Below are positions 1-7,456 of a DNA stretch of 35,454 bases, piece by piece. The notes beneath the pieces were generated by a model that saw nothing but the letters and a program-made list of their open reading frames with translations, had not been told where the DNA came from and made no database searches. Origin of the DNA: Bacteroidales bacterium. GTDB taxonomy: Bacteria > Bacteroidota > Bacteroidia > Bacteroidales > UBA932. The translations under genes and the position numbers were made by a program. Every line of letters starts with the position of its first letter. The first letter of the stretch is position 1. The stretch covers positions 1-35,454 of the forward strand of contig JAQWAL010000016.1 of assembly GCA_028707695.1 (NCBI GenBank), read 5' to 3'.

Positions 1-2
1 AT

Positions 3-260
3 GAACACATTAAAACAATCGTAGAAACTTATAAATTCCGACAAGAAAGAGAACGTTATTCTCGTAGAGTTTCAATGGAAGAAATAAAGTTGAACGACTA
101 TAATCTTAACATTTCAAGATATGTGAGCACAGCTATTGAAGAAGCGGAAATCGATTTAAAAGAAGTCAATTTAAAATTAGCAGCTATTAATAAAAGTATA
201 AAGATAAATTCAGAAAAACATAACGAATTTCTGAAAGAGTTGGGACTGGATATTATATGA
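3..260 (+). CDS. hsdM: Type I restriction-modification system methyltransferase subunit HsdM, C-terminal fragment
   Basis: The reading frame is open from the window edge (base 3) to a TGA at 258-260, so this is the last 85 residues of a longer gene whose start lies outside the window. The fragment contains SRRVSMEEI followed by NDYNLNISRYVST, the tail typical of HsdM N6-adenine methylases, and ends in a short charged helix with HNEFLKELGL. HsdM pairs with the specificity subunit HsdS and the nuclease HsdR. No hsdS or hsdR follows, so those genes, if present, are upstream. The fragment is visibly more AT-rich than the rest of the window and sits next to the 3' end of a tRNA gene, which hints at an acquired island. 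The catalytic NPPF motif is not in the visible part. Confidence 0.85.
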   Translation, partial: EHIKTIVETYKFRQERERYSRRVSMEEIKLNDYNLNISRYVSTAIEEAEIDLKEVNLKLAAINKSIKINSEKHNEFLKELGLDII

Positions 261-316
261 ATTGTTGTTGAGAAAACAGTTGACAAATAGGTTGAATTCA
301 ATTGTGTTCTGGGTGT

Positions 317-359
317 AAAAAAGGGTGTAAACCTCGTAACTACTTGACTTACACCCTTT
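317..359 (-). terminator. Rho-independent terminator of tRNA-Asp
   Basis: On the minus strand, directly after the tRNA 3' end, an 11-base stem AAAGGGTGTAA (bases 349-359) pairs with TTACACCCTTT (320-330) around an 18-base loop and is followed by a run of T. A further direct copy of GGGTGTAAA lies at 311-319. The T-run is on the minus-strand side, so it fits termination of the tRNA rather than of hsdM. Confidence 0.65.
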
Positions 360-363
360 ACTG

Positions 364-437
364 CGGTATGGACGGGACTCGAACCCGCGACCCCCTGCGT
401 GACAGGCAGGTATTCTAACCAGCTGAACTACCACACC
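364..437 (-). tRNA. tRNA-Asp (anticodon GTC)
   Basis: The reverse complement folds as a 74-base cloverleaf. The acceptor stem GGTGTGG pairs with CCATACC, leaving discriminator G. The D arm starts AGTTCAGCTGG. The anticodon stem CCTGC/GCAGG encloses the loop CTGTCAC with anticodon GTC, and the T arm contains GGTTCGAGTCC. CCA is not encoded. The body closely resembles bacterial tRNA-Asp. It has its own promoter upstream and a hairpin terminator downstream, so it is probably transcribed alone. Its 3' end faces the hsdM fragment, the side where integrative elements usually insert. Confidence 0.97.
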
Positions 438-457
438 GTTGTTCCCTTCTGGGAGTG

Positions 458-488
458 CAAATATAAGGCGGTTTTTTGTATTTGCAAA
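458..488 (-). promoter_or_regulatory. Bacteroidota-type promoter of tRNA-Asp
   Basis: On the minus strand TTTG (485-488) is followed after 19 bases by TATATTTG (458-465), an exact match to the TTTG / TAnnTTTG pattern of primary-sigma promoters in Bacteroidota. The inferred start, about 450, lies a few bases before the tRNA 5' end at 437. Confidence 0.75.
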
Positions 489-509
489 ATTATTTAGCTC
501 TTCTTTCAA

Positions 510-1043
510 TTATTTTTTGAAAAATGTGAAATGGACATTGCCATATTTCTTTTCTTTGACAAAGTTTGGGTGTTTTTCGAAATTGAATGCTGCCGGGTGT
601 TCGAATATAAGCAGACCCTCTTTGTTCAAGATTTCTTTTGCAAGTATCTTGTCGGGTATGCCTTTCAAACCTTCCATGTCATACGGAGGGTCGGCAAAAA
701 TGATGTCGTAGGAGAGCCTGCAAATTTCCAGGAAGTCAAAGACATTGTGTCGTACCAGGTTCACCCCTTTTAGCCCAAGTTTGGCAATTGTGCTTTTTAT
801 GAAAGCCGAATGGACCTGGTTCATCTCTATGGATGTGATGTTGTCACAGCCCCTGGATGCAAATTCATAGGTTATTCCGCCGGTACCGGAAAAAAGATCC
901 AGGACAGATATTTCGCTAAAGTCGTATTGGTTTGCCAATGTATTGAACAATCCCTCTTTTGCAAAGTCTGTGGTGGGCCTTGCGCTGAAGTTTTTTGGAG
1001 GTATGATTGCCTTCCCTTTGTGTTCTCCCCCGATTATCCTCAT
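510..1043 (-). CDS. rsmD: 16S rRNA (guanine966-N2)-methyltransferase RsmD
   Basis: A 177-residue SAM-dependent methylase of the RsmD family, which methylates G966 of 16S rRNA during assembly of the small subunit. The N-terminus starts MRIIGGEHKGKAI and continues with ARPTTDFAKEGLFN, the usual RsmD opening. The SAM-binding motif DLFSGTGG is at residues 49-56 and the catalytic DPPY motif at 118-121. Length is close to the family norm. It is the last gene of a minus-strand unit, one base after the DUF3822 gene, so it is probably cotranscribed and perhaps translationally coupled with it. Confidence 0.93.
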   Translation of the reverse strand: MRIIGGEHKGKAIIPPKNFSARPTTDFAKEGLFNTLANQYDFSEISVLDLFSGTGGITYEFASRGCDNITSIEMNQVHSAFIKSTIAKLGLKGVNLVRHNVFDFLEICRLSYDIIFADPPYDMEGLKGIPDKILAKEILNKEGLLIFEHPAAFNFEKHPNFVKEKKYGNVHFTFFKK

Positions 1044-1044
1044 T

Positions 1045-1860
1045 TTATTGGTGGTTGAACATTAGTGTTGAATATTTGAGTTCTGCTCCTGAATCGGGGA
1101 GTGGCATTTGGGGATTCCTGAAGTATTTGACTTTGGAAAAGTATTTTGCAATATCGTGTGTCTCCAGCTGCCTTATATTGCCACTAATGTATATGGTTGT
1201 CTGTTCAGGGTTGAATTGGACCTCTTTCATTACAACCAATGCAAAGTAAAGTGCAGAATTGAAATGGTGTGCAGGGTAGGAGTTGCAGAAGACTATCCTC
1301 TCTCCCTCTGCAGCTATGATAATGACAGCTCCTTTGAAATACTGGAAAAACAGTTTGTTGTAATCTTGGAACTGAACTATGTACTTGATATATGTGCCAA
1401 TTGCGGGGAACAGGTCGAATTGATTTTGGTAACTCTTTACAACATTGAGGAAAGTACTGTTCACAGGGAAGATTATTACCATCTCTTCTTGCGGCACATC
1501 ATAGGAGTGTATCTCTTCCAGTTCTTCTACAACATGCATCCGGGTAAGGTTGCCTAGGTCTTCTTCTTGTTTGTGGATGGACTTGGGTATTGTAACGAAT
1601 TTTTGTGTGCCGTATGTTATTTGAACGGATTGGTATTTGGCTCTTAGAAGAGGCTCGTTTTTGAAAACACCGGAAACATTGCGGGAGAAGAGTTCCATGT
1701 CTTGTGTGTCCATGGTAAAATCCGAACCATACAAGTAGAGTAGTTGGTTGAGCTTGGGGTCTGTCACTGAAAAAGAAAATCCATTCAAGTCAGCTTGAAT
1801 GGATAGTCTGTATTCAGTTGTCTTTCCCAGCTGAGGCTGACTGTTGACAATTACAGGCAT
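1045..1860 (-). CDS. DUF3822 family protein
   Basis: A 271-residue soluble protein that I recognise as DUF3822, a Bacteroidota family of unknown function. It has no signal peptide or membrane segment. The opening strand motif (TTEYRLSIQADLNGFSFSV), later YTYIKYIVQF-like strands and a C-terminal segment reading YISGNI then LETHDIAKYF are compatible with an actin-like or RNase H-like fold, as has been suggested for this family; that is an inference, and no nucleotide-binding motif is clear. It sits five bases after the membrane protein gene and one base before rsmD. That placement suggests a link to RNA modification or only shared expression. Function is not known. Confidence 0.75.
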   Translation of the reverse strand: MPVIVNSQPQLGKTTEYRLSIQADLNGFSFSVTDPKLNQLLYLYGSDFTMDTQDMELFSRNVSGVFKNEPLLRAKYQSVQITYGTQKFVTIPKSIHKQEEDLGNLTRMHVVEELEEIHSYDVPQEEMVIIFPVNSTFLNVVKSYQNQFDLFPAIGTYIKYIVQFQDYNKLFFQYFKGAVIIIAAEGERIVFCNSYPAHHFNSALYFALVVMKEVQFNPEQTTIYISGNIRQLETHDIAKYFSKVKYFRNPQMPLPDSGAELKYSTLMFNHQ

Positions 1861-1865
1861 ATTGG

Positions 1866-2471
1866 TTACTCCCAGTTACCGGCATTATTGTTGGGAGCGT
1901 CTATGCTTCCAACTTTAAGACCAGGGTAGCGACCTACCAGTTCGCGGTCTGCCTTTAGGTTAACAATAAGTTGCCTGTCCAAGCCAATCAAAAGATTGTC
2001 ATAAGGAGCAGCGGCTTCAAAAAGAGGAACATCTACACCGGATACTTTTGCAATAAGTGCTTCAAGAATCATTTTCTTGCCACCGCTGAATGGAATATAG
2101 GCGATGGAGTCTACGACAAAATTGTTCCTTTTTAACAATGTGTCCTTTACGGCAATCTGGATACTGTCACGGTATACTCTTTTTTCGGCTACAGCTGCAG
2201 AGTCATCCAGTGATCCTACCTGTTTGATGATTGTGATGGTCCCGTTGTTGTAAAAATCTATGAGCGAGTCCATGTTTCCGGTAAATTTGTTGTACCTGGA
2301 TTTATAAGCTACCTGCAGGGTACGGATGTCTTTAAGCCTGTCTATGCAAACGCTTTCCCTTAGTTTCCTGTTTTTTTCAAAAACAACAGGTTGTTGAACG
2401 CTTTTGTAAATCACATATCCCAATACAATTATTATTGCAGGAAGGATAACATACATTAAGATCTTTTTCAT
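1866..2471 (-). CDS. Hypothetical single-pass membrane protein
   Basis: A 201-residue protein of unknown function. Residues 4-23 form one hydrophobic segment with a short positive N-terminus (MKK), so it is probably an inner-membrane anchor with the rest in the periplasm. After the anchor there is a charged helix and a segment about LRESVCIDRLKDIRTLQ, loosely like the layout of pseudopilins, but no prepilin cleavage motif is visible. It ends in an Asn-rich tail (NNNAGNW). It is the first gene of the unit that continues into DUF3822 and rsmD, and a good promoter lies 60 bases upstream. I recognise it only as a conserved-looking Bacteroidota protein. Confidence 0.7.
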   Translation of the reverse strand: MKKILMYVILPAIIIVLGYVIYKSVQQPVVFEKNRKLRESVCIDRLKDIRTLQVAYKSRYNKFTGNMDSLIDFYNNGTITIIKQVGSLDDSAAVAEKRVYRDSIQIAVKDTLLKRNNFVVDSIAYIPFSGGKKMILEALIAKVSGVDVPLFEAAAPYDNLLIGLDRQLIVNLKADRELVGRYPGLKVGSIDAPNNNAGNWE

Positions 2472-2530
2472 GTGGTATAGTAAAAATTTATATTAATCTC
2501 TTTTTATGCCAAGTATACACAATGCATCTA

Positions 2531-2561
2531 CAAAAGTAAAATAAATATTTAGACCCCGCAA
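2531..2561 (-). promoter_or_regulatory. Promoter of the membrane protein-DUF3822-rsmD operon
   Basis: On the minus strand TTG (2559-2561) lies 20 bases before TACTTTTG (2531-2538), matching the Bacteroidota TTG / TAnnTTTG pattern. The inferred start gives a leader of roughly 50 bases before the ATG at 2471. It is back to back with the plus-strand promoter of the DHH gene. Confidence 0.65.
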
Positions 2562-2571
2562 TATATTTTTC

Positions 2572-2579
2572 TATTTTTG
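2572..2579 (+). promoter_or_regulatory. -7 element before the DHH phosphoesterase gene
   Basis: TATTTTTG is an exact TAnnTTTG box, 16 bases before the ATG at 2596. No clear TTG element is present at the expected distance; TTTAG at 2548-2552 is the nearest. Confidence 0.5.
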
Positions 2580-2595
2580 TCCCAATTATTTTAAT

Positions 2596-3621
2596 ATGAG
2601 CAGCTATATAAACAGAGAGGTTGCAATGTCGTTCGAGAGCATTGTGAGCAAAAGTACTAACATTGTAATAATTAGCCATACAAACCCGGACGGGGATGCC
2701 GTTGGTTCTACTACTGCAATGTTTAACTATTTGAAAAACAGGGGTGTGAATGTAAAAATAATACTTCCTGACAAATATCCGGACTACCTGTCTTTCCTTG
2801 ACAAAGATGGAAGTGTACTCTTTTTCTCACGGGACCAAGGCATTTCCCTGGAGTTGATTGATAAGGCAGATTTGATTATTGCATTGGACTTCAACCAGCT
2901 CAAAAGGGTAAGCGAAATGGAGTGCCATATACTTGATTCCTCTGCAAGGAAAATCATGGTGGACCACCATCCTTTGCCAGACAATGACTCGTTCGATTTG
3001 GTCATTTCAAGGAGCGAGGTGAGCTCTACATGTGAATTGTTGTATTGGCTTTTCCTTGGCATGAGCACGGATATCCCTTTGGACGTGGCGCAGAGTCTTT
3101 ATGTGGGGATCATGACCGATACAAACAATTTTTCAAATTCGGTTTCATGGCAGACTTTTCACGTGGCATCACATTTGTTAAAGATAGGTGTGGATAAGGA
3201 AATGTTGCAACACTCCGTGTTTGGAGGGTTTAGTGAGGGAAGGATGAGGCTTATGGGTCACTTGCTTTTGAACAAGATGGTAGTCGTGGAGCAGTATGGG
3301 GCAGCTTATATTGCCCTTTCAAGGGAAGAGCAGGAGCTGTTTGATTTCAGCGAGGGAGATTCGGAGGGGTTTGTAAACCTACCGTTAAATATAAAAGGGG
3401 TGTTTGTTAGTGCTTTGTTTACCCAAAAAAAAGATGGGAATATAAGAGTTTCCCTAAGGTCTGTGAATGATTTTTCGGTAAACAAGTTATCCAGGTTGCA
3501 TTTCAATGGAGGTGGGCATGAAAGGGCTGCAGGCGGAAGGTTGGAGATTCCTTTCGAGAGTGTTGGCAGTTATTTTAGGCAAGCGCTGGAAAAGAGCTAC
3601 GACCAATGCAATGGTATTTGA
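2596..3621 (+). CDS. nrnA: Bifunctional oligoribonuclease / PAP phosphatase, NrnA-type DHH phosphoesterase
   Basis: A 341-residue cytosolic DHH-DHHA1 protein. NrnA enzymes degrade nanoRNAs and dephosphorylate 3'-phosphoadenosine 5'-phosphate. Motifs appear in order: NPDGDAVGS (residues 30-38), ALDFNQ (about 95-100), the signature DHH at 122-124, MTDTNNF further on, and the DHHA1-domain glycine motif GGGHERAAGG near the C-terminus. All metal-binding Asp and His residues of the family seem present, and length is normal. ATG 2596 is chosen because a -7 box lies just upstream; an internal ATG ten codons later (VAMSF) is also possible. It probably heads a unit with the first FKBP lipoprotein, whose ATG is 20 bases downstream. 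Confidence 0.9.
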   Translation: MSSYINREVAMSFESIVSKSTNIVIISHTNPDGDAVGSTTAMFNYLKNRGVNVKIILPDKYPDYLSFLDKDGSVLFFSRDQGISLELIDKADLIIALDFNQLKRVSEMECHILDSSARKIMVDHHPLPDNDSFDLVISRSEVSSTCELLYWLFLGMSTDIPLDVAQSLYVGIMTDTNNFSNSVSWQTFHVASHLLKIGVDKEMLQHSVFGGFSEGRMRLMGHLLLNKMVVVEQYGAAYIALSREEQELFDFSEGDSEGFVNLPLNIKGVFVSALFTQKKDGNIRVSLRSVNDFSVNKLSRLHFNGGGHERAAGGRLEIPFESVGSYFRQALEKSYDQCNGI

Positions 3622-3641
3622 TTGTTAAAGGAGCTGATTAT

Positions 3642-4166
3642 ATGAAGTTTGTTTTTTTTGCCGGAATTTTTTTGATGTCTATAGTCGCCTCTTGTTCCAA
3701 ACAGGAGTTTGAAACCCTGATGGTCAACCAAGGTATGGAACTGGAAAATTTTGCCGGTAGCCATCCCGACTCCCTTGTAGTTTTCCAAAACGGGGTGTGG
3801 AGGATAATCCTGGAAAAGGGAAATGAAGATGTAGTGGCAGAAGCCGGGGATTCCCTCTTTTTTGATTATGCAGCATACACTTTCTCTTCCGGGCCCGGAT
3901 TGCTCTTTGATACCAATATTCTTGAGAAAGCAGAGGGTGCTGCTCTGGGTCATGATTTGAATTATTATGCCACAAGGGGTACACTTGTCGGAAGGGGCAA
4001 ATTGGTGGCAGGTCTGGACAGAGGCTTGGTTGGTGCGGCAGTTGGAGAAAAATGTTATGTAGCATTTACTGCAAGGCACGGTTTTGGAGATGTACAGATT
4101 GGCATGGTTCCAAAATCCTCTCCATTAATTTACGAGGTTTGGGTGAAAGATGTCAAAAAGAACTAA
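3642..4166 (+). CDS. FKBP-type peptidyl-prolyl isomerase lipoprotein
   Basis: A 174-residue lipoprotein. The signal peptide MKFVFFAGIFLMSIVASC ends in a lipobox with Cys18. The C-terminal part has the FKBP layout: GDSLFFDYAAYTF, LFDTN, LVAGLDRGLVGAAVGEK, a HGFGD loop and a final strand YEVWVKDV. FKBP domains catalyse proline isomerisation and assist folding, here presumably in the periplasm. The start at 3642 is preferred over the upstream in-frame ATG at 3606, because it begins the signal peptide and follows a good AAAGGAG site (3628-3634). Several active-site aromatic residues of true FKBPs are not evident, so it may have chaperone rather than isomerase activity. Confidence 0.82.
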   Translation: MKFVFFAGIFLMSIVASCSKQEFETLMVNQGMELENFAGSHPDSLVVFQNGVWRIILEKGNEDVVAEAGDSLFFDYAAYTFSSGPGLLFDTNILEKAEGAALGHDLNYYATRGTLVGRGKLVAGLDRGLVGAAVGEKCYVAFTARHGFGDVQIGMVPKSSPLIYEVWVKDVKKN

Positions 4167-4173
4167 TTTTTTT

Positions 4174-4181
4174 TAAATTTG
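4174..4181 (+). promoter_or_regulatory. -7 element before the second FKBP lipoprotein
   Basis: TAAATTTG, an exact TAnnTTTG box, lies 29 bases before ATG 4211 in the short gap between the two lipoprotein genes. No clear TTG element is at the expected distance. The second gene may therefore have extra transcription of its own. Confidence 0.45.
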
Positions 4182-4210
4182 CACGTTAAACAACAAGAAA
4201 GAGATAAAGA

Positions 4211-5188
4211 ATGGATTTTGTAGCTAGAATTAAAGGAGCCCTTGTAGCGGCAGCATTGGTTTTGCTGGCAGCCTCATGTGCCAAAGAGGCAAAACAAATT
4301 GAAGATGCTGTGGAAAGAAGGGTTCTTGCAGCTCACTTGACTACCGTATACAAAGATACCTTAAAAGAGTTGCCAAGCGGGAGTTACCTTATGACCAAAA
4401 AGAAAGGTGACGGGAAATTGGTTACCCTTTCCAGTTCTGTGTTTGTTAAATATTCAAGGTTGAACCTCAAAAATGAGTATGACCAGACCAACATAGAAGA
4501 GATAGCAAAGAATGTGGGGGGATTTTCCTATTCCAATTATTATGGGCCCTCTTTGTTCGAGATTGGGAACTATACCCTTTCCAAAGGTATGGAAGAGGCC
4601 TTCATTGGAATGAAGGAGGGGGCAGAGTTCCGGGTTATAATTCCTTCATGGGCTTCATATCCCGATTATGCCGGAAGTGCAAGGCAATCTTCTTCTACGA
4701 CTGTTTACGATTTCCGGATTGTAAAAGTGGTAGATGATTATGACACATACGAGATTGACACCTTGGAAAGCTTCAGTGCGAAACATTACCAGGGCCTGGA
4801 TTCTTTGGTTACCGGTTTTTATTTCAAGCACCTGCAAGAGGGCGAGGGAGACTCCATAAAGGTTGGCAACACAATTTCCTACAATTATGTGGGAAGGTTA
4901 CTGGATGGTTTTGTATTTGACACGAACATAGAGGATACAGCCCGCAAATACAGGATCTACCAGTCGGACAGAACATATACACCGGTAAGTTTCGAGGTTT
5001 CACAAATAGGGGAGTCCAATACAAATGACGAGTCGGTTGTGGATGGCTTTGCTAAAGCATTGCTTAACATGAAATTCGGGGGAAAAGCTGTTACATTTTT
5101 CAGTTCACAGTGGGGTTACGGTGAGCAGAACCAAAATTTTGGTAAAAAACAACAGCTACACTTTTATATAGAGGTGCTGGAAGATTAG
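4211..5188 (+). CDS. Two-domain FKBP-type lipoprotein
   Basis: A 325-residue lipoprotein with signal peptide and lipobox LAASC (Cys23). It appears to hold two FKBP-like units. The N-terminal one (about residues 55-175) has a SSSVFVKYSRLNL strand, a long insert, GMEEAFIGMKEGAEFRV and a YDFRIVKV end strand. The C-terminal one (about 200-325) has VGNTISYNYVGRLLDGFVFDTN, GFAKALLNMKFGGKAV, a WGYGEQN loop and LHFYIEVLED. The second is the better match to the family. It follows the smaller FKBP lipoprotein by 44 bases and ends just before a strong terminator. A periplasmic folding or chaperone role is inferred. Confidence 0.8.
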   Translation: MDFVARIKGALVAAALVLLAASCAKEAKQIEDAVERRVLAAHLTTVYKDTLKELPSGSYLMTKKKGDGKLVTLSSSVFVKYSRLNLKNEYDQTNIEEIAKNVGGFSYSNYYGPSLFEIGNYTLSKGMEEAFIGMKEGAEFRVIIPSWASYPDYAGSARQSSSTTVYDFRIVKVVDDYDTYEIDTLESFSAKHYQGLDSLVTGFYFKHLQEGEGDSIKVGNTISYNYVGRLLDGFVFDTNIEDTARKYRIYQSDRTYTPVSFEVSQIGESNTNDESVVDGFAKALLNMKFGGKAVTFFSSQWGYGEQNQNFGKKQQLHFYIEVLED

Positions 5189-5207
5189 TGCCTTTCTAAT
5201 TAGTAAA

Positions 5208-5247
5208 GAGTCCGCCATACAATATATGCATGGCGGACTCATTTTTT
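5208..5247 (+). terminator. Rho-independent terminator after the FKBP genes
   Basis: A perfect 11-base stem, GAGTCCGCCAT (5208-5218) with ATGGCGGACTC (5230-5240), encloses an 11-base loop and is followed by A and six T (5242-5247). It starts 19 bases after the stop of the two-domain FKBP gene. It also sits just past the stop of the convergent CoA-transferase gene, but the minus-strand side has no T-run. Confidence 0.9.
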
Positions 5248-5268
5248 AATAAATAGTATGGAATTTGT

Positions 5269-6576
5269 TTAACGGCCTGTAAAGTGGAAGTGTGGGCCGA
5301 ACCTTTCGAATGCTGCCCTGTCAAGCTCTTCCCTGTGGTCTGGATGAGCAACGCTGATTACAAGTCTTGCCCTCTCCTGCAAAGACTTTCCGTATAGGTT
5401 GACAGCCCCGTGTTCTGTCACAAACCAGTGGATATGGTTTCTTGTGGTAACAACACCTGCACCTAAGTTAAGGGTGGGAGCTATCTTGCTCACGCCTTTT
5501 TTCGTTACCGATGGCATTGCGATTATAGCTTTCCCTCCCTGGGACATAGATGCTCCGTATATAAAGTCCACTTGTCCTCCTACTCCGGAGTAGTGTTTTG
5601 TTCCTATTGAATCTGCACAAACCTGACCTGTGATATCTACCTGCAATGCAGAGTTTATAGCAGTTACCTTTGGGTTCTTTGCAATTATGAAGGGGTCGTT
5701 TGTGTAACCTACATCCTGCATCAGTACCATTGGGTTGTCATCTATGAAGTCGTAGACCTTTTGGGATCCCATAAGGAAGGTAGCAACCATTTTGCCTTTG
5801 TCTATTGCTTTGGCTGCTCCGTTTATGACTCCGCTCTCTACAAGCGGGAGTACTCCGTCTGCAAACATTTCTGTGTGTATCCCAAGGTTTTTATGGTTGC
5901 CTAGTTGTGCAAGCACGGCATTTGGAATAGCACCGATTCCCATTTGGAGGGTTGCCCCGTCTTCTATAAGGGATGCACAGTTTCTGCCAATAGCACATTC
6001 GATGTCGTCAGGGTCTGCAAAATGTGCTGGTTCCAGTGGTGTGTTGTCTTCTACAAAGAAATTGATCATGCTCATTGGAATCATTGCATCACCCCATGCC
6101 CTTGGAACATTTTCGTTGACAACAGCAATGGTGTAGTCGGCTGTTTCAATAGCTGCAAGTGTGGCATCTACAGATGTTCCCAGTGAGACAAAACCATGTT
6201 TGTCGGGTGTCGATACCTGTATCATTGCAATGTTGCATGGCAAAGCGCCGCTCCTGTATAGTTTTTGAGTTTCGCTCAGGAAAACCGGAATGTAATCTGA
6301 ATACCCTGCCTGGACGCTTTTGCGGACATTGCCGCCTACAAAGAAAGCTTGGTGGAAAAAGATACCTTCGAATTTTGGGTCGGTGTATGGTGCTTCTCCT
6401 TCGGTGTGCAGGTGATGGATCCTTACATCTTTCAACTCTCCCGCTTCTCCTCTGCGTATAAGCGCATCAATCAAGATCTTTGGGGCACTGGCAACACTGC
6501 TCAGGTGAATATGGTCACCCGATTTTACTACCTTTACCGCTTGGTCGGCACTGACGAACTGTAGATTATTGTGCAT
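5269..6576 (-). CDS. Acetyl-CoA hydrolase/transferase family CoA-transferase (4-hydroxybutyrate- or butyryl-CoA:acetate type)
   Basis: A 435-residue class I CoA-transferase, a length typical of the 4-hydroxybutyrate / butyryl-CoA:acetate transferases rather than the longer succinyl-CoA type. Visible motifs are MGIGAIPNAVL (about 212-222), the catalytic glutamate in IHTEMFADG (Glu236) and GGQVDFIYGAS (333-343) with SQGGKA after it. The mechanism passes CoA through a glutamyl-CoA intermediate, swapping CoA between an acyl-CoA and acetate. In a fermenter this saves the thioester energy at the last step to butyrate or a related acid, but the exact substrate cannot be read from sequence. It stands alone on the minus strand. 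I see no TAnnTTTG box in its upstream gap (6577-6658). Confidence 0.88.
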   Translation of the reverse strand: MHNNLQFVSADQAVKVVKSGDHIHLSSVASAPKILIDALIRRGEAGELKDVRIHHLHTEGEAPYTDPKFEGIFFHQAFFVGGNVRKSVQAGYSDYIPVFLSETQKLYRSGALPCNIAMIQVSTPDKHGFVSLGTSVDATLAAIETADYTIAVVNENVPRAWGDAMIPMSMINFFVEDNTPLEPAHFADPDDIECAIGRNCASLIEDGATLQMGIGAIPNAVLAQLGNHKNLGIHTEMFADGVLPLVESGVINGAAKAIDKGKMVATFLMGSQKVYDFIDDNPMVLMQDVGYTNDPFIIAKNPKVTAINSALQVDITGQVCADSIGTKHYSGVGGQVDFIYGASMSQGGKAIIAMPSVTKKGVSKIAPTLNLGAGVVTTRNHIHWFVTEHGAVNLYGKSLQERARLVISVAHPDHREELDRAAFERFGPHFHFTGR

Positions 6577-6633
6577 AATAAGTAATTGATAATTAGTTAA
6601 ATATTGCTTTTAAAAATTCTCTTTAAAATTTTT

Positions 6634-6641
6634 TATCTTTG
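6634..6641 (+). promoter_or_regulatory. -7 element of the SAM hydrolase-mazG-tcdA operon
   Basis: TATCTTTG is an exact TAnnTTTG match, 17 bases before ATG 6659. No TTG element is found 18-20 bases upstream, so the promoter is only half supported. Confidence 0.55.
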
Positions 6642-6658
6642 CGCTTTAATACTTCGGA

Positions 6659-7456
6659 ATGACTACTGTAACAATCACAAGTGACTGGAAAAACGGGGAC
6701 TATTATTCGGGTGCACTCAAGGGTGCACTCATCTCGTTATCTTCCGGCGTTCGTGTCGTCGATATTACAAATTCTGTTCCGAGTTTTGATGTTTTGCAAG
6801 AAATTTTCATTTTAAAGTCAACTTTTTGCAGATTCCCTCAAAATTCCATCCATTTGATGACAGTAATGAGTGAGCCTACATTGGAAAATCCCATGGTGAT
6901 AGTTTTTTTTGAGGGTCACTACTTCATTGGTGTCAATGATGGACGGTTTTCCCTGTTGTTCCAAAACATTCCCTCCATCTGTTTTGAGATAAACAAACTC
7001 AAGGAGATTCCTTTCAGTACTTTCATGTCGTTGGAACTCTTTTGCGAGGGGGTAGGAATAATTCTGGAAAACCGTTTTGAGACATCAACAACTGCCTCGG
7101 AACTCAAGAGAGAGTATGGCGCCGGGGTTGTAAATACCAACGATTCCATTACGGGGAGGGTTGTCTATTGTGATTCATTTGGAAATGCCATTACAAACAT
7201 ATCAAAAGAGCTTTTTGACCGTTTGCATGGTGGAAGGAATTTCACAATTTATGTACAGGGTCCCTATACTAAGATAATAAAGATATCAAGAGGCTATCAT
7301 GATAGTAATCCAGGAGAATTGATAGCATTGTTCAACTCATTGGGTTATCTTGAATTGGCTGTAAACCAAGGGTCTATTGTTTCCCTTGAGAGTTTGGACA
7401 CATCTTCTGAGGTACGTATAAGGTTTGAAAAACAAAAATATCCTATAAATGAATAA
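6659..7456 (+). CDS. SAM hydroxide adenosyltransferase (DUF62) family protein, divergent
   Basis: A 265-residue protein of the DUF62 / SAM-dependent chlorinase-fluorinase superfamily. Bacterial members usually hydrolyse S-adenosylmethionine to adenosine and methionine. The opening VTITSDWKNGDYYSGALKG matches the family start (usually TLTTDFG-DxY), and the C-terminal domain begins GRVVYCDSFGNAITNI (about 166-181), the usual FGN-x-TN signature. SLGYLELAVNQGS is also typical. The middle is divergent: the normal V-D-P-G-V-G segment reads VMSEPTLENP, and the usual active-site Asp-Arg-His set is not obvious. Activity is therefore uncertain. Its last eight bases overlap mazG, so the two are coupled. 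Confidence 0.8.
   Translation: MTTVTITSDWKNGDYYSGALKGALISLSSGVRVVDITNSVPSFDVLQEIFILKSTFCRFPQNSIHLMTVMSEPTLENPMVIVFFEGHYFIGVNDGRFSLLFQNIPSICFEINKLKEIPFSTFMSLELFCEGVGIILENRFETSTTASELKREYGAGVVNTNDSITGRVVYCDSFGNAITNISKELFDRLHGGRNFTIYVQGPYTKIIKISRGYHDSNPGELIALFNSLGYLELAVNQGSIVSLESLDTSSEVRIRFEKQKYPINE

Noticed and set aside
210-509. 99-codon minus-strand open frame covering the tRNA
   Set aside because: It reads through the tRNA-Asp gene, and the protein shows the tRNA-derived R-I-P-A-C-H-A-G-G-R-G-F-E-S-R-P string seen in false predictions.
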